DNA from: an uncultured Caldilineaceae bacterium
GTDB taxonomy: Bacteria > Chloroflexota > Anaerolineae > Caldilineales > Caldilineaceae
NCBI GenBank assembly: GCA_951813625.1
Contig: CATOTS010000004.1
Location: 186,001 to 250,000, forward strand
Direction: 5' to 3'
DNA: 64,000 nucleotides
The translations under genes were made by a program, and so were the position numbers. Below the pieces are notes generated by a model. The model was not told the DNA's origin. It saw only the letters and a program-made list of their open reading frames with translations, and did no database searches. Shown here one piece after another: positions 29,949 through 39,230 of the stretch. The first letter of the stretch is position 1, and the number at the start of each line of letters is the position of its first letter.

Positions 29949-31574
29949 CTAAGTCAGCACGGACGCCAGCGCCGCGCGTACAAATTCGGCGCCGGGGTCG
30001 TCGATGATGACGACATCTCCGATCGCCTGGGGGATGATGAAGCGCAGCATCTTTCCCTGGCGCTTCTTGTCCTGGAACATCATTGCGTAGACTTCGTCCA
30101 GGTCGAGGCCGCCGGCCGATGTGGGCAGGCCCAGCCTTTCGAGACAGTTTTCGATGCGGTCGGCGGTCGGCTGGTCGCACCGTTCCAGGGCCACGGCCAT
30201 GCGGGCGGCGGCGATGGTTCCGACGGCAACGGCCTCGCCGTGGCGCAGGCGGTAGCCGCTGACCTGCTCGATGGCGTGGCCGAAGGTGTGGCCCAGGTTG
30301 AGGGTTGCCCGCCGGCCGCGCTCGAACGGGTCTTCGATCACGACTTCGACCTTGACGCGGACGGCGTCGGCGATCATCTGGGTCAGATTGGTGGGGCCTT
30401 CTTTTTCCAACTGGCGGAAGAGTTCGGGGGCTCCCAGGATCCCGTGTTTTACGATTTCGGCCAGGCCGGCGCGGAACTCGGCCGCGGGCAGTTCGGCCAG
30501 GACGTCGGGATCGATGATAACGACCGCGGGCTGTTTGAAGGCGCCGACGAGGTTTTTGCCCTGGGGCAGGTCGACGCCGGTCTTGCCGCCGACCGAGGCG
30601 TCGACCATCGATAGTAAGGAGGTGGGGATCTGCACAAAGGGCGCGCCGCGCAGGTAGGTGGCGGCGGCGAATCCGGCCATGTCGCCGACGACGCCGCCGC
30701 CGAGGCCGATGATGGGGCTGCGGCGGTCGAGCCCGGCGGTGACGAACTGGTCGTAGAGGCCCTGAACGGTTGCGAGCGTTTTGTGCGCTTCGCCTTCGGG
30801 AACGGTGCAGAGGACGGGCGCGTAGCCCTCCTGTCTGAGGCTATCGCTCAGGGTCTCGGCGTAGTGGGCGGCGATATCGGCGTTGGTGACGATCGCGGCC
30901 TGGCCCTTTGCCAGGTTTCGATTGGCGAGAAGGCGGCCTGATTGCGCCAGTATGCCCTCGCCGAGGCAGATGTGATAGTGGCCTTCGGGCGTTGGGACGG
31001 TGATGCGCGTCATTCCGGCGAATTCGTTGTTGCCGGCCAGCGTGTCGAAGACGCGTTCGGCGACTGCGGCGGCTTCGACGCCGTCGGTCGGCACGTGCAG
31101 GGGAATTCGTGCGTAGGCCTCGCGACGGCTGAGCAGAAGACTCTCGATGTTGCGTCTTTTTTCGGCGCGGTCGCCGGGCAGAAGGGGCCGATCTTCGAAG
31201 GCCTCGACCCTCTCCAGCACGGTGTCGGCGCCGGCGGTCAGACAGACGACTGGACCGCTTTCGGCAAGGGATTGCCGGTTCTGGTCGTTTACCAGGGCGC
31301 CGCCGCCGGTCGCGATCACGAGGCCGGTCTCGTTGGCCAGCTGCTGGCAGAGGCGGGCCTCGGCCTGGCGGAAGACCTCCTCGCCATCGTCGGCGAAGAC
31401 CTCGGCGATGGTCTTGCCCAGTTCGGCCTCGAGGTTCTCGTCCATATCAACGAGGCGGCGGCCAAGGCGCTCGGCGAGGATCCGCCCGACGGTGGTCTTG
31501 CCGGTTCCCATGAATCCGGTAATCGTCAGGTTGGAGTCGTCGGCTATCGGGGTATCGTGAGATTGCATCGTCAT
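29949..31574 (-). CDS. aroKB: Bifunctional shikimate kinase / 3-dehydroquinate synthase
   Basis: 541-aa fusion of two nonconsecutive pathway enzymes. Residues ~15-180 are shikimate kinase: Walker A GFMGTGKTTVGR, DMDENLE, ATGGGALV, and RRNIESLLLSRREAYA. From ~190 on comes 3-dehydroquinate synthase: VPEGEAHKTL, GLGGGVVGDMAGFAAATYLRG, PTSLLSMVDASVGGKTG, EIVKHGIL, NLGHTFGHAIE and HGEAVAVG, which include the NAD- and zinc-binding residues. No stop or frame change occurs at the junction, so this is a genuine fusion. It lies between aroC and aroQ. Confidence 0.94.
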   Translation of the reverse strand: MTMQSHDTPIADDSNLTITGFMGTGKTTVGRILAERLGRRLVDMDENLEAELGKTIAEVFADDGEEVFRQAEARLCQQLANETGLVIATGGGALVNDQNRQSLAESGPVVCLTAGADTVLERVEAFEDRPLLPGDRAEKRRNIESLLLSRREAYARIPLHVPTDGVEAAAVAERVFDTLAGNNEFAGMTRITVPTPEGHYHICLGEGILAQSGRLLANRNLAKGQAAIVTNADIAAHYAETLSDSLRQEGYAPVLCTVPEGEAHKTLATVQGLYDQFVTAGLDRRSPIIGLGGGVVGDMAGFAAATYLRGAPFVQIPTSLLSMVDASVGGKTGVDLPQGKNLVGAFKQPAVVIIDPDVLAELPAAEFRAGLAEIVKHGILGAPELFRQLEKEGPTNLTQMIADAVRVKVEVVIEDPFERGRRATLNLGHTFGHAIEQVSGYRLRHGEAVAVGTIAAARMAVALERCDQPTADRIENCLERLGLPTSAGGLDLDEVYAMMFQDKKRQGKMLRFIIPQAIGDVVIIDDPGAEFVRAALASVLT

Positions 31575-31613
31575 GAGAGTGTGTGCGATTGCAAGTTTAT
31601 TTCCGGGTCGGAT

Positions 31614-32864
31614 TCAGAAGAGCGTGAACTGCGATGCGTCGATGCGTCCGGCCTGGTGCATGAGAACGGCATTCATGAGCTCAATGGCCAGGCGGGATTC
31701 GAGCGTCACGCCGGCGCGCACGCCAACACAGGGGTCGTGGCGCCCCTTATCGAGGGCAAAGTCGATCTCCTCGAGGTTCTTGCGGACCGATTGCTGGGCT
31801 TTCTGGATTGTCGAAGTGGGCTTGAATCCGACACGGCAGACCAGGGGGGAACCGGTGGTCATGCCGCCGATCAGACCGCCGTGGCTGTTGGCCTGGTAGC
31901 CGCGGCGGCGAATCGGGTCGTTGTTCTGGCTGCCCTTGCGGGGGATGACGCCTACGCCGTCGCCCACTTCGCAGGACTGAACTGCGTTCAGCCCGCCGAG
32001 GGCGCCCATCAGGCGCAGTTTGAGGCTTTGGTAGAGCGGCTCGCCGACCAGAGACGGCGGATTTACTGCCACTACTTCGACGGCGGCGCCGAGTGAATCG
32101 CCCTCGATGCGGGTGCGTTTGATCAGTTGCCCGGCCTCCTGGGCGAACTCGGCGTCGAGAGAGCGAATCTCGGCTTCGTCCAACCTGGTTTCGACCGCGC
32201 CGATCGCATCGGCTTCGATCGTTTGCGATTCCTGCTGCTGCATCACGTTCTGGAAGTGTTGCGCCAGGCTCAGATCGGTCTGCAGGGGGCCGACCTGCGA
32301 GATCGAAGAGATGATTTGCGTGCCGAAGCGTTCTCGCAGAAAGATGCGGGCGATGGACCCGCCGATCACGTCTGAGATTGTGGAGCGGTAGCTGGAGCGG
32401 CCGCCGCCGCGTATGTCGACGAAGCCATGCGACTTATGATATTTGACTAGGTCGGTGTGGCCGGGGCGCACTTCGCCGCGCGGACCGGCGAACTGGTCGT
32501 AGTGGCGTGAACGCTGCGACGTGGAGAGCACGAGCGCGGCGATCGGCTCGCCGGTTGTGAATCCTTCGGCGTAGCTCTCGGTCGCGGAGCCGGACTCGCC
32601 GCCGACTGCGATCGCCGGACCTGAAAGGAGACGATCGATTTCTCCTTCGGCGTAGAGGCCGGAGAGCAGGACCACCCTGTCGGCCTCCTGGCGCGGCGTG
32701 CCGTGGCGGTTGCTGCCGGGGCGGCGGCGGTCAAGAAAAAATTGCACGTCTTCCCGGCGGAGGCGCAGTCCGGCCGGACAGCCGAAGACGATGGTGGTTA
32801 CACCGGGGCCGTGTGACTCTCCGGCGCCGGCGACTGCGAAGAGGGGGCCTCCCAAGATTTCCAT
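31614..32864 (-). CDS. aroC: Chorismate synthase
   Basis: Last common step, EPSP to chorismate, using reduced FMN. 416 aa, a little longer than usual. GESHGPGVTTIVFG at the N-terminus and the RHDPCVGVRAGV region near the C-terminus are clear signatures, as are RPGHTDLVKYHK and NSHGGLIGGMTTGSP. The central signature reads GGGRSSYRSTISD where most enzymes have GGGRSSARETA, a noticeable departure at the FMN/substrate loop. 11 bp after trpF and 39 bp before aroKB. Confidence 0.92.
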   Translation of the reverse strand: MEILGGPLFAVAGAGESHGPGVTTIVFGCPAGLRLRREDVQFFLDRRRPGSNRHGTPRQEADRVVLLSGLYAEGEIDRLLSGPAIAVGGESGSATESYAEGFTTGEPIAALVLSTSQRSRHYDQFAGPRGEVRPGHTDLVKYHKSHGFVDIRGGGRSSYRSTISDVIGGSIARIFLRERFGTQIISSISQVGPLQTDLSLAQHFQNVMQQQESQTIEADAIGAVETRLDEAEIRSLDAEFAQEAGQLIKRTRIEGDSLGAAVEVVAVNPPSLVGEPLYQSLKLRLMGALGGLNAVQSCEVGDGVGVIPRKGSQNNDPIRRRGYQANSHGGLIGGMTTGSPLVCRVGFKPTSTIQKAQQSVRKNLEEIDFALDKGRHDPCVGVRAGVTLESRLAIELMNAVLMHQAGRIDASQFTLF

Positions 32865-32875
32865 GCTTCAACCCC

Positions 32876-33580
32876 TCACAGGTCTCTGCCGCGGTTGGCC
32901 TGCGGCGCCCGCGTTTTGGCTGCGGCAATGAATGCCCGGACTTTGGCGGCATCTTTGCGTCCGGGTCCGATTTCAACGCCGCTGCTGACGTCAACGGCCC
33001 AGGGCTGTACGGCGTCGACGGCGGCGGCGACGTTGTGAGGCGCCAGTCCGCCGGCGAGGACGAGGCGCGGGCAGGTGCGAGCGAGTTCGGCGGCTGCCTG
33101 CCAGTCGGCGCGTTTGCCGGTGCCGCCGTACTCGTTGGGGTCGTAGGCGTCGACGAGAAGCTGGGGGCCGTCAGCGGGGCCGAGGTCGGCGTACCACTCG
33201 GCATCGAGGCTGGCTTGGGCGGCGCTGGTCGGCCGCAGGGCTTTGAAGCCGCGTCCCCGGAGCAGTTCGACGACTGCGGGCGGCTCGTCGCCGTGCAGCT
33301 GGGCGTAGTCAATGTTGGCGCGCAGCAGCGTCTCTTCGACCGCGTTGACCGTTTCGTTGACGAAGACGCCGATGAAGCGCGGTGTGCGATGCGGCGTCGC
33401 GTGCTGGGGGTCTGCGGAGGCATTGCCGGCCAGTGCGACGGTGATCTCGGCTGCCCGTTCGGGCGCGATGTAGCGGGGCGACTTGCTGAAGAAGATGAAG
33501 CCCAGGAAGTCGGCGCCGGCGCGGGCGGCGCAGAGGGCGTCTTCCAAATTGGTAATGCCGCAGATCTTTACTCGCGTCAT
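32876..33580 (-). CDS. trpF: Phosphoribosylanthranilate isomerase
   Basis: Amadori isomerisation of phosphoribosylanthranilate in tryptophan synthesis. 234 aa, TIM barrel. VKICGITNLEDA holds the catalytic Cys; GFIFFSKSPRYI, AQLHGDE, the catalytic Asp in LLVDAYDP, LAGGLAPHNV and VDVSSGVE with the phosphate-binding end are present. A ~15-residue insertion precedes RFIGVFVN. It is separated from trpC by a DUF554 gene. Confidence 0.94.
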   Translation of the reverse strand: MTRVKICGITNLEDALCAARAGADFLGFIFFSKSPRYIAPERAAEITVALAGNASADPQHATPHRTPRFIGVFVNETVNAVEETLLRANIDYAQLHGDEPPAVVELLRGRGFKALRPTSAAQASLDAEWYADLGPADGPQLLVDAYDPNEYGGTGKRADWQAAAELARTCPRLVLAGGLAPHNVAAAVDAVQPWAVDVSSGVEIGPGRKDAAKVRAFIAAAKTRAPQANRGRDL

Positions 33581-33650
33581 TGTTCTCCCCGTCTACTAAG
33601 ATTGTCTACAAGAATTTCTTTCGCCGCAGGCCGGCGCAAACGGCGGGCAT

Positions 33651-34382
33651 TCAGACTCCGGCCGCGGCAATGCCCTGGACCCAAACGATCAGCGGTGCGA
33701 TGGCGATGCTGGGCAGCAGGTTGGCGACCCTGATCCTCTTTACTTCGAGCAATGACAGTCCGATGCCGAGGATGACCACGCCACCGGTCGCTGTCAGTTC
33801 GATCACCCAGGGCGTCTGGCGGGACACGTCGCCCAGGCCGCCGCCGAGCGCCATTGCGGCGGCGGATAAACCGCCCTGCACGACGGCGACAGTGCCGACG
33901 CTGAGGAGAACGCCCGGCCCCAGGCTGGCGGCGAAAGGGATGGCTGCGAAGCCGTCCAGAGCGCTTTTGACGGCGAGCAGGTCGTAGTTGCCGAGCAGGC
34001 CATCCTGGATGCTGCCCAGGATCGTCATGGGGCCGACACAGAAGATGAGGCTGGAGGTTACGAATGCCCGCGTTACGTTCCAGCCGGCCACCCTGCCCTG
34101 CCCCAGACGCGTGCCCCAGCGGGCTTCGGCCTGGGCGCCCAGCCAGTCGAGGCCGTCGGAAATCCGCATCAACTCGCCGAGGACGCCGCCGACCACGACA
34201 CTGAACAGGGGGATGAGGAGGTTGGCAGTCCCGCTTGCCATCATCACGCCGATGACCAGCACCATCAGTCCCAGCCCGTGCATGACGGTTTCCTGCACCT
34301 TCGCCGGCATGCGGTTGCCCAAGAGGGTCCCGATTGAGCCGCCGACCAGGACGGTAATGATGTTGAGAACTGTACCTGTCAT
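33651..34382 (-). CDS. DUF554-family membrane protein
   Basis: 243 aa, about seven transmembrane segments. GTVLNIITVLVGGSIGTLLGNRMP at the start and the glycine-rich helices that follow match DUF554 (YdfK-like) proteins; function in the family is unknown, transport being a guess. It lies inside the trp operon between trpC and trpF, 48 bp and 70 bp from each. Whether it has a role in tryptophan metabolism or is a passenger cannot be told from the sequence. Confidence 0.82.
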   Translation of the reverse strand: MTGTVLNIITVLVGGSIGTLLGNRMPAKVQETVMHGLGLMVLVIGVMMASGTANLLIPLFSVVVGGVLGELMRISDGLDWLGAQAEARWGTRLGQGRVAGWNVTRAFVTSSLIFCVGPMTILGSIQDGLLGNYDLLAVKSALDGFAAIPFAASLGPGVLLSVGTVAVVQGGLSAAAMALGGGLGDVSRQTPWVIELTATGGVVILGIGLSLLEVKRIRVANLLPSIAIAPLIVWVQGIAAAGV

Positions 34383-34430
34383 AGAGAATGCAGTCCGGGC
34401 ATGGGCCAGTAGATTTCGGGAATCTGTGGG

Positions 34431-35279
34431 TCAGCGCCTCCCTGCGCAGACAAATTCGCGCACCTGTCCGCCGCGTTCGGCCTGGGGCAGCTTGCAGAAG
34501 CTCTCGCCGACGAGAATGGCGTCGCAGCCCATCTCGGCCATGCGCTTGACGTCTTCCGGGTTGCGGATGCCGCTCTCGCCGACCAGGATCTTGTCGGCGG
34601 GGACGCGTTCGCGCAGCCGGGCGGTTGTCTCGATGTCGACGGCGAAAGTCTTGAGATCGCGGTTGTTGACGCCGATTATCTGAGCGTCCACTTCGAGCGC
34701 GCGCTCGACTTCGGCTTCGTCGTGGACTTCGACGAGCGCGGCCATGCCGAGCCGATTTGTGAGACGGAGCAGCTCGCGCAGCTCGGCTTTCCCGAGCACG
34801 GCCACGATCAGGAGCAGGGCATCGGCGCCGGCCGCGCGGGCCTCGTAGACCTGGTACGGGTGATAGATAAACTCTTTGCGCAGGAGCGGCGTGGGCAGCC
34901 CGCCGGCGTGCAGATGTTGCCTGATTTCGGTCAGGTAGGAGAGCTGTCCCTGGAAAAAGCGGGCGTCGGTCAGGCAGGAGATTGCGGCGGCGCCGCTGGC
35001 AGCGAATGTCCGGGCAATCGCGGTTGGCGACCAGTCGTGGGCGATGAGTCCCTTGGAGGGGCTGGCGCGTTTGACCTCGGCGATGAGACTGGCGCCGGCT
35101 TCGGCTGTGAGCGCGGCGGCGAGGTCCAGCGGCGGTTCGGCGACGGCGGCGAGCGCTTTGAGCTGCTCGAGGGGCGTCTCCTCCATCAGCCGCTGCACTT
35201 CCTGCCGCTTCCAGGACATGATCTTGTCGAGGACCTGTCCTTTGTGTTTGCTTATCTCCAACTGCGAGAATTTGGCCAT
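34431..35279 (-). CDS. trpC: Indole-3-glycerol phosphate synthase
   Basis: Ring closure of carboxyphenylaminodeoxyribulose phosphate to indole-3-glycerol phosphate. 282 aa. ILDKI-like VLDKIMSWKRQEV at the N-terminus, catalytic Lys in AEVKRASPSKG, LLRKEFIYHPYQVYEARAAGADALLLIVA, GVNNRDLKTF, and the phosphate-binding ILVGESGI are all present. Monofunctional, not fused to trpF. Four bases follow the trpD stop. Confidence 0.95.
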   Translation of the reverse strand: MAKFSQLEISKHKGQVLDKIMSWKRQEVQRLMEETPLEQLKALAAVAEPPLDLAAALTAEAGASLIAEVKRASPSKGLIAHDWSPTAIARTFAASGAAAISCLTDARFFQGQLSYLTEIRQHLHAGGLPTPLLRKEFIYHPYQVYEARAAGADALLLIVAVLGKAELRELLRLTNRLGMAALVEVHDEAEVERALEVDAQIIGVNNRDLKTFAVDIETTARLRERVPADKILVGESGIRNPEDVKRMAEMGCDAILVGESFCKLPQAERGGQVREFVCAGRR

Positions 35280-35283
35280 TGGG

Positions 35284-36333
35284 TCAGTGTCCGCCGCTCA
35301 AACTCCGGGTCTTTTGGATGAATCTGTCGAGCAGGTCGTTGGCGGCGCCGCTGTCGATAGACTGGGCGGCGGCGTCAAGGCCGGTCTGCCAGTTGCCGCT
35401 GACGGTCGCGAGGGCGGCGGCCGCGTTCAATAGTACCACATCGCGCTTGGGGCCGCGCAGTTCGCCGCTGAGTATTCCACGGGTGATGGCGGCGTTGACG
35501 GCGGCATCTCCGCCTTTCAGCTCGTCCAAGGGCGCGCCGGGCAGTCCGAGGTCGGCTGCCGAGAGTTCGCCTTCGTGGACGGCGCCGTCGCGCAGCTGGC
35601 TGTAGCGGTTGACGCCGCTCGTGGTTAGCTCGTCGACAGCGCGTCCGTCGTCGGTCGTGCCGTGGACGACGAAGGCGGCGGTGCACCCCATCTGGCCGAG
35701 CACCTGGGCCATCGGCGTCGTCAGGTTGGGGCTGGGCACGCCGATGACCTGATGGGTGGCGTTGGCGGGATTGGTCAGCGGGCCGAGTATGTTGAAGACG
35801 GTGCGGGTGGCCAACTCACGGCGGGGGCCGATGGCGAACTTCATGGCCGGGTGGTAGAGAGGCGCGAAGAGAAAGCCGATGCCGACTTCTTCGATGCAGG
35901 CTGCCACCTGTTCTGGACCGAGGCCGAGCTCGACGCCCAGTTCTTCGAGGACATCGGCGCTGCCGCACTGGCTGCTGGCGGAGCGGTTGCCGTGCTTTGC
36001 GACTTTTTCCCCGGCGCCGGCGACAACAAAGGCGACGGTGGTGCTGATGTTGAAGGTCCCAGTCTGGTCGCCGCCGGTGCCGCAGGTGTCGAGCAGGCGC
36101 TGGCCGTTGAGGGCGGGGCGCACCTGAACGGCGACGCGCTTCATGGCGCGGGCGCAGCCGGTGATCTCGGCGACGCTTTCTCCTTTCTGGCGCAGGGCGG
36201 CCAGAAAGGCGCCGATCTGGGCGTCGGTGGCCTCGCCGCCCATGATCTGTGTCATGGCTGCGTCGGCTGCGTCGGCGCTGAGGTCTTGTCCGGCGAACAC
36301 GGTCTCCAATGCCTCATGAAGGGGTGATGCCAT
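35284..36333 (-). CDS. trpD: Anthranilate phosphoribosyltransferase
   Basis: Couples anthranilate to PRPP. 349 aa. The PRPP loop is CGTGGDQTGTFNISTTVAFV, followed by KHGNRSASSQCGSADVLEELG and the anthranilate site HPAMKFAIGPRRELATRTVFNILGPLTNPA. GVNRYSQLRDG occurs later in the chain. Complete at both ends and coupled to trpC by a 4-bp gap. 58 bp separate it from the upstream phosphotransferase gene. Confidence 0.95.
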   Translation of the reverse strand: MASPLHEALETVFAGQDLSADAADAAMTQIMGGEATDAQIGAFLAALRQKGESVAEITGCARAMKRVAVQVRPALNGQRLLDTCGTGGDQTGTFNISTTVAFVVAGAGEKVAKHGNRSASSQCGSADVLEELGVELGLGPEQVAACIEEVGIGFLFAPLYHPAMKFAIGPRRELATRTVFNILGPLTNPANATHQVIGVPSPNLTTPMAQVLGQMGCTAAFVVHGTTDDGRAVDELTTSGVNRYSQLRDGAVHEGELSAADLGLPGAPLDELKGGDAAVNAAITRGILSGELRGPKRDVVLLNAAAALATVSGNWQTGLDAAAQSIDSGAANDLLDRFIQKTRSLSGGH

Positions 36334-36391
36334 CGGTATTCCTCCTCTTGCCCCGAAGGGATTGTGCGATATCTTTGCCGCACGGAGGCGC

Positions 36392-37483
36392 TCAGCCGGC
36401 CGTGGGAGCAGTCGAATGCAGTGCTGTCACTTGAACGTTCACTATCCGTTCCATCTCGGCGGCGAGCAGGTTCGAGTCTGCCTCACCCAGCGGTGGGAGC
36501 TCCCAAATTTTCAGCGAGCTGCGCACGGCGGCTGTCAATGCGCTGACGAGAAAGGCGCCGTAGGGGGAAGCGGAGCTGTCCGAAGCCGGGTTTTGCGCGG
36601 CGGCGGCTGGAATTTCTCCTTGCCGGACGCCATCGAGCAGAAAGGTCACCGCCTGTAAGTTGAAGAGCCGCAGGTAGAGCTCTGCTCGCTCGGGAAGGCT
36701 TGGGTCCGCCGGGTAAGCGCCGTACTGTTCCCACCAGGTCTCGCGGGCGTGCCTGGCCCAGTCGTTTCCTTCGTAGAAGAGGAAACGGGCGACCTCCTGG
36801 GCCGGGTCGCCAAGGCCGAAGAATTCCCAGTCGACGAGCATAACCCGGTCGGTGTCGAAGAGGGCGTTCTGGGCGGCCAGCTCGCCGTGGACCGGGGTAG
36901 GCGGCGTCTCACCCAACTGGCGCAGGGCGCCGTCCAACGTCCGGTGGGCGGCCGACCACAGCGCGGCCAGAGTTTCGCCCAGGAGCGGGGCAGGGCATTG
37001 CTCGATCCAGGACCGGAGGGGCGCCTCGCCCGCCTGCCAGATCTGCCAGAAGGTTAGCAGGTTGAACGGGTGTGGGCTGAAGCGCTGCACTGCGCCTGGA
37101 TCGGCGCGGTGGATGCGGGCGACCGTTTCAGCGAGCGCGGCCCTGTGTTGGGACACGGTTAACTGAACCGGTTCCCCGGCGGCCCAGCTGTAGACCAGAA
37201 TTTGGCGCGGCAGGCCGTGGGGATAGCGATCGTACCAGAGGGGCTCCGGCGCCAGACCGGCGGCGGCGAACTGTTCGTGGCCGCTGAACTGGCGGCGGCT
37301 GCGGGCCTGGCCGGCGTCGGTGAACATTTTGACGACCGCGTCGAGTCCCACGCCGGTGCGTACGCGCCAGAGCAGGTTGTCGCGCCCCTGCCAGTGGTCC
37401 ACGATCGACACATGCTGATTGCGAAAGCGGCTGGAGGGTGCGTCGGTGAGATAGTCTTGAATGGCCTGCGTCCAATCGATCAT
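36392..37483 (-). CDS. Aminoglycoside/choline-kinase-like phosphotransferase
   Basis: 363 aa of the APH/choline kinase (protein kinase-like) fold. The N-lobe includes NLLWRVRTGVGLDAVVKMF with the ATP-binding Lys. The catalytic loop reads HGELAAQNALF, where HGDLHxxN is usual: the catalytic Asp is a Glu here and the following His is missing. VMLVDWEFFGLGDPAQEVARF supplies the metal-binding Asp. Substrate unknown. It sits between trpG and trpD, 14 bp after the trpG region, and would be expressed with the tryptophan genes. Activity is uncertain given the loop change. Confidence 0.75.
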   Translation of the reverse strand: MIDWTQAIQDYLTDAPSSRFRNQHVSIVDHWQGRDNLLWRVRTGVGLDAVVKMFTDAGQARSRRQFSGHEQFAAAGLAPEPLWYDRYPHGLPRQILVYSWAAGEPVQLTVSQHRAALAETVARIHRADPGAVQRFSPHPFNLLTFWQIWQAGEAPLRSWIEQCPAPLLGETLAALWSAAHRTLDGALRQLGETPPTPVHGELAAQNALFDTDRVMLVDWEFFGLGDPAQEVARFLFYEGNDWARHARETWWEQYGAYPADPSLPERAELYLRLFNLQAVTFLLDGVRQGEIPAAAAQNPASDSSASPYGAFLVSALTAAVRSSLKIWELPPLGEADSNLLAAEMERIVNVQVTALHSTAPTAG

Positions 37484-37497
37484 GTCTATGCCGACGT

Positions 37498-38094
37498 TCA
37501 GATGCTCAGAAAATTTCGCAGCAGGTCGTGCCCGTACTGGGTCAGGATGCTTTCAGGGTGGAACTGGACGCCGAAGATCGGCTTGGTGCGATGTTGCACG
37601 CCCATCAACTCGCCCTCGGCCGTGTGTGCGGTCGCAACCAAATCGGGCGGCAGCGGCTCCTCTACGATGAGGCTATGGTAGCGGGTCGCGGTAAAGGGGC
37701 TGGGGATGCCTTGGAAGAGAGCGCCGCCGTTGTGGTGGATCGGGCTGACCTTGCCATGCATCAGCCTGGGCGCGCGTATGACGGCGCCGCCGTGGACATG
37801 CCCGATGCACTGCTGCCCGAGACAGACGCCGAGGATGGGGGTTTGTTCGCCGAGATGGCGAATGACGTCGTTGCTGACGCCGCTGTCTTCCTGTGGCGTT
37901 CCGGGCCCGGGGCTGATGATGACGCGGCTTGGCTGCTGTTCCATCAGCTCTTCGACCTCGATGGCGTCGTTGCGCCAGACGTGGATGCGGTTGGCCTCCT
38001 CGCCACCCGGCAAGGGGGTCTCGCGCACGATTTCACCCAGAAACTGAACCAGATTGTACGTGAAACTGTCGTAATTGTCGATGACCGCGATCAT
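37498..38094 (-). CDS. trpG: Anthranilate synthase component II (glutamine amidotransferase)
   Basis: Provides ammonia from glutamine for TrpE. 198 aa. IDNYDSFTYNLVQFLGE at the start, SPGPGTPQEDSG, the nucleophile Cys in GVCLGQQCIG and the His-Glu pair in FGVQFHPESILT form the class I amidotransferase triad. Possibly shared with p-aminobenzoate synthesis; no pabA/B is in the window. Located between trpS and the phosphotransferase gene. Confidence 0.94.
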   Translation of the reverse strand: MIAVIDNYDSFTYNLVQFLGEIVRETPLPGGEEANRIHVWRNDAIEVEELMEQQPSRVIISPGPGTPQEDSGVSNDVIRHLGEQTPILGVCLGQQCIGHVHGGAVIRAPRLMHGKVSPIHHNGGALFQGIPSPFTATRYHSLIVEEPLPPDLVATAHTAEGELMGVQHRTKPIFGVQFHPESILTQYGHDLLRNFLSI

Positions 38095-38120
38095 AGCCCG
38101 ATCCTTTCCAAGCCTCGTTT

Positions 38121-39176
38121 CTAGGCTTTTGCAAGCCTCTTTTGGCGGCGTTCGTTGGCGCGGCGAATGCGGTTCCAGACACCGGTCAGTCCCATTGCCT
38201 TTTTCATCTCCATGAGCGTATGCCGCGCCTGTTCCTGCGCGCGCTGGGTGCCTTCATAGATGAGCTGGTCGGTGTATCCCGTCTGCTCGGCGTAGTAGGC
38301 GCGGCGCTCTCTGATCGGTTCGAGGAAGGCTTCGAGCGCGTTGTAGAGTTTGGTCTTTACCTCCACGTCGCCGACGGCGCCTTCGCGATAGCGGCTCTTG
38401 AGGTCATCCACTTCGGCCTTGTCGGGGTTGAAGGTTTCGTGGTAGCTGAAAACCGGATTGCCCTCGACGGTGCCGGGGATGTCGGCGCGGATACGGTTGG
38501 GGTCGGTATACATGCTCATGACACTTTTTCTGACGGAAGCAGAGTCGTCGCTGAGCAGAATTGCGTTGCCGAGGCTCTTGCTCATTTTGGCCTGGCCGTC
38601 GGTGCCGACGAGGGTGCCGCCGACGATGTAGGCGTCCGGCAGTGGGAAGACTTCGGCGTAGGCGTTGTTGAAGCGGCGGGCGATCTGGCGGCTGATCTCG
38701 ATGTGGGACTCGTTGTCTTTGCCGACGGGCACGAGGTGTGCGCGCGGCATGAGGATGTCGGCGGCCTGGAGGACGGGATAGCCGAGCAGGTTGTAGGGCA
38801 TCTGGTCCATGCCGGCGGCGGCTGCCATGTCCTTGATGGTGGGCAGCTGCTGCAGGCGCTCAACGGTAACCATGCCGCTGAGGATGAGGTGCATTTCGTA
38901 GATTTCGTGCACGGCAGACTGGAGGTAGAAGGAGGTCTTTTCGGGGTCGATGCCGATGGCGAGGTGATCGAGCACGATGTCGCGGGCGTTCTGGCCGATC
39001 TGGGCGACGTCCTCTTTGGTCGGCTTGGTGGTCAGCATATGCAGGTCGGCGATGATGAAGAAGCATTCGTACTCTTCCTGGAATGCGAGGCGGTACTGCA
39101 GGCTGCCGACGTAGTGGCCGAGATGCAGTTTGCCTGTGGGGCGGTCGCCGGTGAGGATACGTTTTTTCTGTGTCAT
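38121..39176 (-). CDS. trpS: Tryptophanyl-tRNA synthetase
   Basis: Class I synthetase charging tRNA-Trp. 351 aa. HLGHYVGSLQ is the HIGH-type signature, MPYNLLGYPVLQAADIL and GKDNESHIEISRQIA shape the active site, and AKMSKSLGNAI is the KMSKS loop. It follows trpE by 54 bp behind the T-box leader. Placing the synthetase under control of its own uncharged tRNA links charging capacity and tryptophan synthesis in one transcript. Confidence 0.95.
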   Translation of the reverse strand: MTQKKRILTGDRPTGKLHLGHYVGSLQYRLAFQEEYECFFIIADLHMLTTKPTKEDVAQIGQNARDIVLDHLAIGIDPEKTSFYLQSAVHEIYEMHLILSGMVTVERLQQLPTIKDMAAAAGMDQMPYNLLGYPVLQAADILMPRAHLVPVGKDNESHIEISRQIARRFNNAYAEVFPLPDAYIVGGTLVGTDGQAKMSKSLGNAILLSDDSASVRKSVMSMYTDPNRIRADIPGTVEGNPVFSYHETFNPDKAEVDDLKSRYREGAVGDVEVKTKLYNALEAFLEPIRERRAYYAEQTGYTDQLIYEGTQRAQEQARHTLMEMKKAMGLTGVWNRIRRANERRQKRLAKA

Positions 39177-39230
39177 CGTTTACTCCCGGGAGTGCAAAGT
39201 CTGGGATTGTGTAGAATTCTGGCGCATGCT

